Assembly: GCA_022315425.1 (NCBI GenBank)
Contig: JAIUPT010000036.1
Coordinates: 1-64,000, forward strand
Length of the DNA: 64,000 nucleotides
Origin: Pseudevernia furfuracea
Lineage: Eukaryota; Ascomycota; Lecanoromycetes; Lecanorales; Parmeliaceae
Reading direction: 5' to 3'
Part shown: piece by piece, positions 10,065 to 20,534 of the stretch
Layout of the letters: every line of letters begins with the position of its first letter
Position numbering within the stretch: the first letter of the stretch is position 1
The notes under the pieces: model-generated
The model's database searches: none
What the model was told of the DNA's origin: nothing
The model's input: only the letters and a program-made list of their open reading frames with translations
Translations under genes and position numbers: made by a program

Positions 10065-13000
10065 AGAATATCGCGACGCTGAGAATCTTGCAGTACAACA
10101 TAAGAAATGAACTGGGAACAATAACTGCCTTGCTAGCAGACGCAGGGATTCAAGATACTGACGTACTTGCGATTCAAGAACCAAGCTTCAACTCGCACAC
10201 AGGATTCTCGTACAACTCAGAGACTAGTCAGTTTCATCTAGCACATCGCTCGAGGAAGAATACGAGAGTGTGCTTCTATATTAATAAGAGACTGAATTCG
10301 AAGAACTGGGATGTGAAGTTCGTGACAAAGGATATAAGTACGCTGAGAATCCGGCCCAGACAGGGAGAGCAAGCGAATCGAATCGAGAGACTCTCAATTC
10401 ACAATATCTACAATTCGAGCCCATCGCTATTCTCGACAGAGAACCTCTCTAGTCTATCACAGATTCTAGAGCTTCTGCAGGAGTCTGGAAAGCATCTCTT
10501 GCTCGGAGACTTCAATCTGCATTATTCTAACTGAAATAACTCTGATAGATTCTCGTATCATAAAGAGGCGAACGATCTGATTGCAGTAACTGCAGAGAGA
10601 AGAATAAATCTAGCCCTGTCAAAGAAAGCAGTAACGTGGAGATCTCGAGAATAAGAGAGTGCGATCGATCTAGTCTTCACTACTTCAGAGGCAACGAAGA
10701 CAATAATTCGTTATCAAGTAGAACCGAATCTGCAGCATGACTCGAATCACCTTTTAATACTCACGAAGCTCGATCTGACAACGAAGAGCGTCTCGAAATA
10801 GCGACGTCGTGCTTGAAAGACAGCAAAATCAGAAGAGATAGCTAGAGAAGCTCAAGCACTAGACGCGACACTTCTACTAAACCCCCTAGCAAATTCGAAG
10901 CAGATCGATAACTATATTAGTCTGTTTTATAGAGGACTTGATAAGATAGTGGAGAATATAGTATCGTGAACTAAGTCGTCAGAGAAAGATAAGTTATTCT
11001 GAAACGAAGAGTGCAGCCTAGCAACAAAGGAAGCGAAGACTAAGACATTTCGATATCGAGTTAGTCGTAGCGAGTACGCAGAGTATACATGAAGAGCGGC
11101 ACTCAAGAAGAGAGATAAGATAATAAGCAAGGTCAAGACTTTTCACTTTCGCAGAGAAGTGCACGAGATGACGCAATCACCTAGAGAGGTTTAGAGCATA
11201 GTCAGCTGAGCGAGAAACGACAGCACATGCTCCAAGCCCCTATCGAAGTTCCCGCCAATGAGAAGAACAGGGGAGAGCCTAGTCACTACGTTTGAAGAAA
11301 AAGTTAATGCTCTGAGAAAGACTTTCTTTCCTCCTCCCCCTCAGACAGATATCTCCGATATTCTAGAAGCAGCCTATTCTTCTCCGCTGTTAATGAGTAG
11401 TCAGATCACGAAGAAAGAGATACGCAAGACTATCTTTAGATCAAAACCAGACAAAGCTTCAGAGATAGATGGCCTGTCAAATCGCTTCCTAAGACTAGTT
11501 ACAGAGAAGCTGCTCTCCAAGTTTAGACACTTATTTCAGATATGCGTAGACGTGAGCTATCACCCTAAGGAGTTTCGTAAGACTAACATTATTGTGTTAA
11601 GAAAGTCAAAGAAGGAGAACTACTTCGAACCGAAGTCGTATAGATCAATAACACTCTTAAGTACACTGAGGAAGACACTGAAGATAGTGATTGCGCGCAG
11701 ACTTAGTGACTGCGCAGAAGATAATGACCTTCTTTCGCCAGAATAGATGAGAGTCAGAAGAAAGAGATTTACGAAGACAGTTCTGAAAACGATAGTAGAT
11801 GCAGTGCACACAGTCTGGGATTGTGAGAAGAACAAAGTTGTTAGCCTTCTCTCACTAGATATGACAGAGGCTTTCGATAACGTCTCTTATCATCGTCTGC
11901 TTCACAATCTTAGATAGAAGGGGATCTCGAAGCTGATTGTGAACTGAATAAGAAGCTTTCTTACTGACAGAGAAATCTCTCTCACTCTAGAAAGAATAAC
12001 AAGCAGGCTGAAGTCTGCAGAGACGAGGATCTCATAGAGATCTTCGATGTCGTCTATTCTTTTTCTATTCTTCAACGCTCCCTTGATTAAGAGATGTGCG
12101 AAGGCCAAGTTGAAACTGCAAGTAGAAGAATTCGTTGACGATATTCATCTGCTGACATATGGGAAGAGCACTGAGGCAAACTGCGAGACTCTTAAAAAAG
12201 CACACGAAATCTATCTGTAATGGGCAGGGACTCATGGAGCGACGTTCGCGTCAAAGAAATACGAGCTAATTCACCTGATAAGGAGTTCAGAGAAGTTCAA
12301 TATGAGAGTCAGCGTCGACCTAGACTCTGCAACGGCAAAGTCAAAGGCTAGTATTCGCGTGCTAGGACTGCAGATCGACGACAAACTTCGTTGAGGACCT
12401 CATATTAGAGAAGTCAAGGTCAAGATGGAATCGTAATGCAGAGCACTATCAATGACTGCAGTCTCAACATGGGGCGTCACATTAAACAAAGCAAGACAAG
12501 TGTATAGCTCTGTCGTACGATCAGCGATGACATACGCAGCAGCAACGTGACACACATCACGAGGTCTTCGAGATAGCAAGCGATCTCACGTCAAGACCCT
12601 AGAGACTATATAGAATGGATGTCTGCGAAGAGTAGCCGAGGTATACAAAGTCATTAATAAGAGAGTCGTCGAAGCGGAGATAGGGATTCCCCCTCTTCAG
12701 ATCACGATGAATCAAGCAGTACTTCGAAATCAAGCACTTAGAGACAGTCACCTCGTTACGAAGCTAGGAAATGCGAGGATTCGAAGAAAGCTAAGAGAGA
12801 AACGAGATAGAAGACGAGTAGTTCTCCAGACCTCAGCAGAAGATAAAGAAGAGTGAGCTCTAAGAACGCTCCGACTCGAAAATTGAGATTCTCTGCAGAC
12901 ACCTGACGGAGAAAGAATGTCAAGAAGGGCTAGAGACCTTGTTGAAGACTGGCAGAAAGCAGTCTGAGAAGCAGTGTGGGCTCAGTATCAGACTGGCATC

Positions 13001-13465
13001 TCAGAAGAACGACGCAGCCCCGCACAAAGGGGAGATCTATGATCAAATAGGAGATCTCTTCATGAAGGCCTAGCAAAAGCAGAGAGCTCCGCTCTAACTC
13101 AGCTACGAACAGAGAAGATTGATCTAGCACACTTTCTGTATATGTGCAGAGTCCCTGAGATACTCTCTTTCGCATGCGAGTGTGGCTGGAGAAAACAGAA
13201 TGTTAGACACGTTCTCCTATTCTGCTCAAGGCTGGGGAGCGAGAGACAAACTCTTCTGAAGAAGACTGAGACAGCTAATCTGAGAGAGATGCTGATAACC
13301 CCGCGAGGGGCAAAGGCCGCAGCGCGATGACTGATCTCGATTGACCTTCTAGAACAGTTCTCGCTGGCTAAGGAGTAGCTATATGACAGGCAATAATAGG
13401 AGCAGCAACAAGTACTTCAAGAAGGCACACGAATTCGTACGAATAGGCTAGGGAACGCAGTGTGA
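10061..13465 (+). pseudogene. LINE ORF2: endonuclease and reverse transcriptase (RIP nonsense)
   Basis: One frame of about 1,135 codons reads through with only nonsense codons and no frameshift. The N-terminal APE endonuclease shows LQYNIRN, AIQEPSF and GDFNLHY. The RT region (about 11380-12330) shows the K-x-D-K-A and YRSITLLST segments, LLSLDMTEAFDNV, and the catalytic EFVDDIHLL. The C-terminus has CECGWRKQNVRHVLLFC, a Cys/His motif known in Tad-type ORF2. Stops such as TGA right after HYSN, or before GPHIREVK, fall where Trp is expected (TGG to TGA), and several TAG/TAA sit where Gln is expected. This is the RIP signature. The end is uncertain: TAG at 13376, TAA/TAG at 13394-13399 and TGA/TAG at 13463-13468 are all candidates. 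Confidence 0.85.
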
Positions 13466-13624
13466 TAGGAAGACTATGCGACAAGAAGATGCGATAAGAA
13501 AGAATAGCGAGAGTTTTTACCCTGTTTCGACTAGTCGGAGAAAGGTTTCTCTTGCAATATAGCCTAAGCAGTAGCCCGTAATTACTCTTCGTAGCTTGAG
13601 TAGACACGAGTATAAAATCAAATC

Positions 13625-14196
13625 AAATAGAATTAGTATAAAATAAAATTAATAAAATAATCTTAGTTACACGCTCGCGTTTCATCTAAATTAACTATTA
13701 ATTATATATAATTGAAATCGTCTATTTCTCTCTCGTTTATTATCAATCTTTAATTATATTATTTTAAGAATTTAAGCTTATAAGTACTCTTCACTCGTTT
13801 AGTCTGTATATAGTGTTTAATCGACGATCTTAAAGTAGATGTTTAAATACTTAGATATAAGAAGTTTTAAATAGAATTTAGACTCAGTCTTATCGAGAAT
13901 TTGACACTTCGTCGCACGCTTTTCTTATCAAATAAGCGTGTCGATTAAAAATATTATAAAGTCTTTTCAGACTGCATAAAGAGACGACGATGACTTCGAT
14001 TATATTTTAAAATAGCTCAGCGTCGAAGACTGCATACAAATCTTTATAATAAACGTCGCTGACGATCATTGCTCTGAGAGGCTTTGCACTGCAAAATCTG
14101 CCGCTAGCGATCGATCCGAAAAACGTTATTCCATCAATGAAAAATTTATCCGAATAGGTTTTGCAGTGCAAAGCCGTCGAATTCTAGAGTTAGCTT
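13625..14196 (+). repeat. RepA copy 2, right part
   Basis: Continues RepA after the LINE, starting with the second copy of the 14-bp target duplication. It matches 5868-5903 joined to 6106-6655, including the single CTTAG (13662-13666) that marks the empty site of the solo LTR. Copy 1 also has an extra 10-15 bp near 6325-6340. It ends with the hairpin module and GTCGAATTCTAGAGTTAG at the edge of the gene-bearing region. Confidence 0.8.
14080..14175 (+). repeat. Terminal hairpin module, copy 3
   Basis: Arms GGCTTTGCACTGCAAAATC (14080-14098) and GGTTTTGCAGTGCAAAGCC (14157-14175) pair at 18 of 19 positions. The loop again holds GCGATCGATCCGAAAAACG. The sequence conserved among the three copies covers the hairpin and about 80 bp upstream. 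Confidence 0.8.
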
Positions 14197-14228
14197 TTTA
14201 ATACGTCTGCACCCAAGCTTCACACATC

Positions 14229-15806
14229 TCAATCATCTCCGAACAGTCCTTCTATGTCGGGATCCTGCTCCTCATTCGCCTGCCTATTAGCCTCTCGTGC
14301 CTCTCTGGTCGTGGCACCACCATCTTTAAGGCGTTCCTCCTCTTCCTGTGCATCCCGAAGATCCGTTTCCAGCTTCGTTGCGCGGCGGCGTGCTACATTG
14401 AGATTCGCTTCTAATCGTTGTACTTTTGTCAGAGCCAAGTTGTCCGATGTGGGCCAAGTTACTGGGTACTTTCGCACCTCCTTTGCCCAATCCACCTCGC
14501 CTGTCTTTTCGTCGACTATTTCGGGCCGCAGCACGTTTGCAATCCCCCGAGTTGATGCATGGAAATGTTCGTAGTCGAAGTCCCGCTTGTCGTAGCCGTG
14601 GATTTCACTACTCATGTCTGCGAATAGTTCTCTGCCCTTGTCGCGGTAGTTGTTGCGAGCATAATCTCCTCTAGCTTCTTTCCAAAGTTTGTGGAAAGGA
14701 TTTGAGGGGCTTGTCCCAGCATTTTGCCAGATCTCATCCCAGAGTTTCCGCCACTTAGGTCCTGAGCCGGGTAAGTCGTAGCGGGATGTTTCGGGTAGTT
14801 CAAATGTCAACTTCTCAATCGTTCGCCGGATCTGTAACGCTACGTTGATGCGTTTGTAGCTCGCGAGTTCACTGTTCAGGCGTGCGTTTTCTTCGAACAA
14901 AGGTGCAAGCTCCTGCTTTCGATCCGATGCGAATTTCCTGAGATTGTTGATGGTTTCTCGAGGCATAGCTAATTCGTCCACTTCGCTGCCAGCATACCGA
15001 CAGAGACAATTAAGGTTCTTTCTAAATCTGGTAAGCTCTGACATCCAGTCGACAGAGACTGGAGAGCCTCGGTCGCGTACTTCTGACGATTCGGTGTCCA
15101 GTTCGATATTTTGCGTGGCAAGATGTAAGTAGGATCTCAACCGTGAACGAAGCCGAGCATCATTTGCTCTTTGGTTAGTGTTTATAATGCCTTGATTGGG
15201 AAGTCGTCTTGTGTGATATCGAAAGTACTGAAATGGAGTCACCAGTTTGAATGTCTCTGTGAGATCTCCCGCATCCCCTTCCTCAATGAAATCTCTCCTC
15301 TGCCGCTGAAAGCTCTCAAGAATCACCAGATTCTCATATCTTGTATTGTCCCTTTGACGTACCACGTCGCACAGCTCGACGCTAACCTCTGCCAATCCAA
15401 GGGCATAGGCTATGGGACCACAATGATATTCCTGAAGAGCTTTGTCCATAGAATAACTCTCTCCGCGGAAGGAACCCAGCGTTGGAAATTGAGCTGTGTG
15501 TTTCTGCTCGGCGGGTAACAGATCTCCAGGATTATCAGGTATTTCGATCTGAGAAGGTGCAAGAGGTCAGTTTCGAGAAGAGGGAAGCCACAGAGGAGTG
15601 AATATCAATGCAAGGCTCACCTGAATCGGTTGTGGTAGCAGCCTATACAATGGCCTGCATGGCAATTTGAAGAATACAATGACGCTGACGAAGCAGAGGA
15701 AGATATCGGCTGCCGCAAGGATGACGTAACGGGGGGTTAAGATCGCCATTCTCTTCGTACTTTTTGATCGGAATTCCTCTGGATATTGCTTAAGGATCTC
15801 TAGCAT
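14229..15806 (-). CDS. Membrane-anchored coiled-coil protein, unknown function
   Basis: Two exons on the reverse strand, 15806-15621 and 15548-14229, split by a 72-nt phase-0 intron (GTGAGC...CTCAG). They encode about 501 residues. The ATG at 15806 is the first in frame. A single hydrophobic segment at residues 27-46 (VILAAADIFLCFVSVIVFF) suggests an N-terminal membrane anchor after a basic stretch. The rest is hydrophilic with many charged residues. Heptad-rich helices lie near the middle and in the C-terminal 80 residues (LEANLNVARRRATKLETDL), ending in an acidic tail. I recognise no catalytic domain. It starts immediately beside the repeat island (the stop is 33 bp from RepA), so its terminator region is repeat DNA. 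The second exon is well supported by length and codon pattern. Confidence 0.7.
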
Positions 15807-16069
15807 GCGAAATCTATATCCACGCAAGCCGTCGGTCGTTCCGCATGGCTGGCTCGCTGGTAGATACCCACTATACCTAATCGAGCTAATCTAATCTGTA
15901 ATGCGTAAGGTAGGGTAGGGGGACTTTGGATCTAAACCAATCTGGGAAAATTGCTGCTTGGCCAGGATGCCCTCATGCCCTGCGATGGGATGGGATGTGA
16001 TCCGTCTTTCCAACTATTTTGTTATCAGCCGCTGAGAAATCTATTTGGTGCGAGACTGCATGTCACATC

Positions 16070-17453
16070 ATGTCGGGGCCCTCGAATCGTCGCTCTGTTC
16101 TAATTATTGGCGGTGGGGTTTTTGGCCTGTCATCAGCCTGGCATCTTCTGAAGGAACACAACGAGCTCATAGTCTTGGATCACCAGGAGCAGATTGCGCC
16201 CAGTCAAGACGTGTCTAAATTCTTCCGAATCAATTATATTGACCCCGAACGGATGAGGGAGGTGATAAGATCGCAAGCTCTGTGGGAACACGACAATATT
16301 TTCAGTCCTTTTCTCACATGCACGGGTCGCGTGGTCGCCTACTCGGCAGCCCATAGTAGCACATTAGCCAGAATCAATCAAGCTCGAGCCGAGCTAGGCT
16401 TACCTGCCCGAGTGAACGAGACAGCGCAGCTGCTACAAGACTGGTTCGGTTCTACACACATGACCAGCACTTGAGGTCGTATACAATGAGGACGATGGCG
16501 TCGTGGACTGGACGGGGGTGATGAAGAGCTTGAAGGATGACTGTATCTGAAGAGGAGGCAATGTTTCGAGATACCCGTGTGATCAATATGGAGGTCAATC
16601 TGAATGGAAAGGTCGGCGCCGTCGTGACTCCAACGGGATCTTTCGAAACAGAGGAAATGGAAGTTATCCTTGCGGCAGGGCCATGGATTATGCCGCTGCT
16701 GGACGCCTCATCTGTCCAACAGCCTCCGGTATCAAGAGCACCGGTTGCGACCGGGATCTTTGCTTTTCGATTAGAGTTGACGACTGAGCAGTGGGAGAAA
16801 TACTCTGGTCTTCCGCGGCTTTCACAAATTGGAGTTGGTACGTACCACTCTTACACGGGCGTCAGTCGCTGATGTAAGAAGCTGAATTTTTATGTCATCC
16901 TACGAACATAGGCGACGCGAAGATCGCATGGATCAAACCCTTTCGAGATCTTCCCCAGAATGGGTCCATATCTACACCGTGGGATGCCTCAAAATCCGAC
17001 CTGGCTATACTTTCAATGCTGGAGGCTCGGCATTGGGTAGGTCGTCTCATCCCAGCGCTCCGTGGTGCTCGGTTTCGGTCAATACAATCATTTTGGTGAG
17101 TATTCACGACGCACGAAGGCCGTTGGCGTCACTGATGAATGCAGGGATGGAGTGACCGAACATCAGAAGCCCATCATCACACGACATCCGAATCATCCGA
17201 ATCTGACTCTTGCAGGTGGAGGCTCATATACTCACGCAAAAGATCTTCCCACATTGGCAAAAGTGTTCTTGAAGCTTTGGATGGAACCCAATCTCATAAT
17301 CATTATCAATGGTCAGAGTCACTCGACCCCAAGGATTTCAACAATCAGCCAGCGCTTCGGACTGAACTTGACTTTGAGGATTTAGAGCTTGAGGCATCTA
17401 AAGACGAAAGAGTCAAGAAGTGGAAATTGGAAGGGTCTGATTGGAGCATCTAG
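16070..17453 (+). pseudogene. FAD amino-acid oxidase-like gene (sarcosine/fructosyl-amino-acid oxidase type), broken
   Basis: The N-terminus has a dinucleotide-binding motif, VLIIGGGVFGLSSAWHLL, typical of DAO-family flavoenzymes that oxidise amines. Later family features follow: LAAGPW, then after an intron GDAKIAWIKPF, then after a second intron EHQKPIITRHP and LAGGGSYTHAKDLPT. The introns 16838-16911 (74 nt) and 17096-17144 (49 nt) restore frame cleanly. Other breaks do not: a frame change near 16470, an in-frame TGA near 16549, another frame change near 16565, and a 1-nt shift near 17250. At least four lesions make a working enzyme unlikely. The lesions are mixed indels and a stop, so they look like ordinary decay, unlike the stop-only pattern of the LINE. 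Substrate cannot be inferred. Confidence 0.75.
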
Positions 17454-17623
17454 TCTATTTAGCAAGCTGTCTTCGCGGCCATAACGATGCATGGCCAAAA
17501 GGGGCACCGGGTGCATCCAGATATGGAGGCATTCTCACGAACCCACATTCGCCCGCCTTGCCTTTCTTTAGAACGAGAGGGAATTCTCGCAAGTGCTGAC
17601 CAGAACAGCAATCCACCTGCAGT

Positions 17624-18115
17624 ATGGACAAACCTATCGTCGACATGATCCATAATCGAATCACGCGGCTCCAACACCAGCCTTTTGATGCATGGGACGA
17701 GTCTTACTTCGGCTTCATCGGTCGCCTTATGATCCAGCATTACGGAGGAGACATTCTAGAAAAACCAGAACGATGGATTGATGTGTTCTCGAAATCCTCC
17801 GCACACCTGTCACCCGAGGTGTTACCTCTGGCTATGTGGCCATTTACACTACATCTACCATCGATCACGAAGCCATGGCTTCGCGTCATCGATCAGGCCA
17901 TGATTGCTCCTCAAGGACCAAAGCAGGCGCAAAAAGAAAAAAATCGCGCTCTGTGCAGACTCCGTAAAACCCTGTTCGAATTCGATACTAGGCTCGGCAA
18001 AGATTTCAACGCAAAATTGCGGTGGACATGCTTCACTCTGCATATGTGCCATAATTGTTTTTGCCGTCCCAGAACCATGCTCATGGCACCCAAGCATACG
18101 TATCAGCGGCTCTAA
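17624..18115 (+). CDS. Hypothetical 163-codon reading frame, possibly a gene remnant
   Basis: An open frame just downstream of the oxidase-like pseudogene. The residue mix is protein-like (WDESYFGFIGRLMIQHYGG and several Pro/Trp-rich stretches), but I recognise no family. Parts of 17460-17620 are open in more than one frame and may belong to the same decayed gene. It ends at the border of an AT-rich patch. It could equally be chance. Confidence 0.25.
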   Translation: MDKPIVDMIHNRITRLQHQPFDAWDESYFGFIGRLMIQHYGGDILEKPERWIDVFSKSSAHLSPEVLPLAMWPFTLHLPSITKPWLRVIDQAMIAPQGPKQAQKEKNRALCRLRKTLFEFDTRLGKDFNAKLRWTCFTLHMCHNCFCRPRTMLMAPKHTYQRL

Positions 18116-18420
18116 TAAAGAGAATAGAGTATTTAAGATTATTAAAACGTATTATTTAATTTTTTAAGAAGAACGCGAGTCTAATCAAAAAGCGTAATAG
18201 AATCGAATTAATTATTAATTACACATATAAATTTAAGATATTTTAACTTAGCTCTATCTTATAATATTATATATACTAATATCTATATACCTTGACGGTA
18301 TACTAATTCTAATAAAAATAGAGTATTCTTAGATAGAGACTTTGACATAAGCAATGTTAAATAAAATTCTTAATTAAGAAACTATGTATGGGGCAAGGCA
18401 CTCTTATGTATATGAAAATA
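18116..18420. other. AT-rich patch, RIP-like remnant
   Basis: About 300 bp of strongly AT-rich sequence with no gene, abutting single-copy DNA on both sides. It resembles the mutated repeat DNA at 1.5-7 kb in composition, so a short RIP-degraded transposon fragment is likely. Nothing else is visible up to 18673. Confidence 0.4.
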
Positions 18421-18673
18421 ATATAAGAGATGTATTACCTCTGTAAAGAGGTGGCTGAAAAGGCTGAGAATAATATCGTTTGCTATTGCTTACAACAAGC
18501 AAGGCTATCGAACGTGCATCTAGCTGAGCCTCTGATTTAGGGCAACAATCCGGCTGAACAAGTGAACATATCTCCCTTACACATGGCACGGTCATCGAAA
18601 AAATGACCTATCACTTTCCTCGTATGCAGAAAATAGCTAATAGCATTGCTTCAGGTGCGAACCCTCAGTTCTG

Positions 18674-18934
18674 TCATTGAAGCCGCCTGCAAACCGGGCA
18701 CCATGCCATTATTTTCTTCTCTCCATGGCAAAGACCGCAATCGATCCTCTTTGGAACGTTGCCCCATCCGCCGCAGCGCTGACACGGCGGTCCGTGGTAC
18801 ACCGGTCCCCGGGGACCTTGCCCGCCACAATCAGGGCATCTTTGGGGGGTGCCTGGGCGGCCGCCAGTGCCATTGCAGCTAGTACACGTCACTCTTACCC
18901 AGCGGCTGTTGTTGCAATTCCTACAATCGTCCAT
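18674..18934 (-). CDS. Small CxxC-repeat protein, DnaJ zinc-finger-like
   Basis: An 86-residue protein from the ATG at 18934. It has six C-x-x-C pairs: CRNC, CTSCNGTGG, CPDCGGQG, CQRCGGWG, CGLCHG and CPVC. Three or four match the CxxCxGxG repeat of the DnaJ/Hsp40 central domain, in which pairs of repeats bind zinc. There is no J domain and no C-terminal substrate domain, so it is a free-standing zinc-finger mini-protein. In other organisms such proteins act as thiol or protein-folding factors, but no role can be assigned from this sequence. No intron is needed. Confidence 0.65.
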   Translation of the reverse strand: MDDCRNCNNSRWVRVTCTSCNGTGGRPGTPQRCPDCGGQGPRGPVYHGPPCQRCGGWGNVPKRIDCGLCHGEKKIMAWCPVCRRLQ

Positions 18935-19985
18935 TCTTCGGATAGGGTCAGATAAATGTTCAGACGAGTCAGAGCAATGTGTAGAGACCTACATTCTTTC
19001 ATAGACTGAATCGAAAGAAGGACAAATCCTGTTCTCAAATCAAAGCGGTTGACACTTGAAATTCTTGACCTCACTGATCTTTGTTGGTGTCTGCGGAGGA
19101 TGAGATGAATAAGAGCAATGATTTCCGCCACCGAATGATGGTAGGATTAAATACTCGGATTCGGAATACACATGTTTGTCCACGGCAATGTCCATCTCTG
19201 TCCACGAAAATCAAACCAGTCATCAGAGCATTCGTTTTTATCGTTGAGCTATTAAATGGCTGTCTGCAGTATAAGCTAAGGGCAATTAGGAAAGGACGGC
19301 TAGCAATACTTAACGCTTGACGGGGACAATCGATAGACTTCCGCCTCGTCTTCCGATTTCGAAATCACAGCTCCGAGAAATCGATTCTTCTGAGCATAAG
19401 CACGGTCGAATATCAATATAAGAACTCTCTTCTATCGTTCCGCACCCGTCGACCAGGTAAGTTGATATGGCCTATTATCCTATCTCTGTGCTCATGGCCT
19501 GTATATAACACTCAAGCATCTGCTTTGTTTCAAAATCGAGACGCGATCATCTTCGGTGGATTTACCACCAGGCTATGATGAATAAAATATTCGAAATAAG
19601 TCATATCATATCACTCTTCTCAAGTTCACAATATTTATATCTATGGCAACGGAAGCCGAGAAGCAACTGTCTGTTATCATGAGCTCTCAAGGCCGGCCAC
19701 TTTGACCGTGGTCTTTTCGGTTCTTGACACTGACCTGATGGAAGTCAGCAGCATGTATAAGACCTACATATTACTCCTTATATTCTTGAATGGCTTCGGG
19801 ATCAGGCTGAGAAGTGCTTTTGCGACTTCATGCTATATAAGTGGTTCGCAAATGCATGTTATGTGCCACATGAGATTAATATGTAGGTGCAAAGAAGGCT
19901 TACATGAATGGGGCAGACCGATATTTAACCAACGGACCGATATTTAACCAACGCATGAGTATCTCATGGCACGGTACGAGACAGG
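18935..19985. other. Spacer, no supported gene
   Basis: Only short chance frames on both strands. No RNA gene or repeat was recognised. Confidence 0.5.
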
Positions 19986-20534
19986 TTAAGGCTCTGCGTT
20001 GTCCTCGGTAGGAACGTCGTCTATCACTTGGCAGAACACCCTTTGCCTATCAGTCAGCTCCAACAAAACGGTATACTTTATGTTCAAACCCATGTTCATG
20101 TATCCATCTTGTAGCGGCTCAAACAGCTTTTTAGGTTTGCTTAGACGTCTCATGATCGACCAAAGATCATCACCCTGTCAATTCGCACAGACTGTTCCTG
20201 TCTTGACGGCTAGTAACACGGCCCTATAAGACACTGCGGCATGAATGTATTCGGGTCTCACGACGGATTTATTGCACGTTTTCCCGATCAGGGTTACCAG
20301 TGTCTCGATCTGACACTGTGAGCCTGACATGAATGTTGACTCAATCTCATGGCCAGCTTTGTTCATTTCTGAGATGACCTGCCGGGTCTGCAACGCTAGG
20401 AACTTCGATTGTAGAAATCGCTCTGCACAAGGCCGAGAACTCCAGACGAGAAGGTCCTGCTTGAACTTTCGAACGGTTCAGCCACTACGGGTATTTTGGA
20501 ACAGCGCGCAAACGAGAGAAGTGTCCATCTTCAT
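19986..20534 (-). pseudogene. Unknown protein gene with two in-frame TGA codons
   Basis: A 183-codon frame runs from the ATG at 20534 to the TAA at 19986. Two TGA codons interrupt it, one about 24 codons in (after NTRSG) and one at 20178-20180 (after TVCAN). The frame is protein-like on both sides of each stop (YIHAAVSYRAVLLAVKTG before the second, LWSIMRRLSKPKKLFEPLQD after it), with no shift of frame. That argues for a once-continuous gene hit by point mutations such as CGA to TGA or TGG to TGA. I do not recognise the family. A short intron spanning a stop cannot be fully excluded. Confidence 0.5.

Larger units (their letters stand above)
8112..13624 (+). mobile_element. Tad-clade LINE, full length, RIP-inactivated
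   Basis: A 5.5-kb non-LTR retrotransposon with ORF1 (gag-like, CCHC knuckles) and ORF2 (APE endonuclease, reverse transcriptase, C-terminal Cys/His motif). A perfect 14-bp duplication, AAATAGAATTAGTA, flanks it at 8098-8111 and 13625-13638, as expected for target-primed reverse transcription. Its 3' end carries a short A-rich tail, ATAAAATCAAATC. It sits inside RepA copy 2, and RepA copy 1 gives the empty site near 5867-5881. The element has many in-frame TGA, TAG and TAA codons and cannot make its proteins. An RNase H domain was not apparent between RT and the C-terminal motif. Confidence 0.9.

Noticed and set aside
5641..14196. RepA copies as the two LTRs of one retrotransposon
   Set aside because: Only about 1.2 kb of AT-rich and minisatellite DNA lies between them, the outer ends do not show TG...CA with a shared duplication, and the LINE between the halves of copy 2 has its own target duplication.
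17624..18115. Idea that this frame is a cytochrome P450 fragment
   Set aside because: Only a vague resemblance in Pro/Trp spacing; no heme-binding Cys motif, ExxR or PERF-like element is present.
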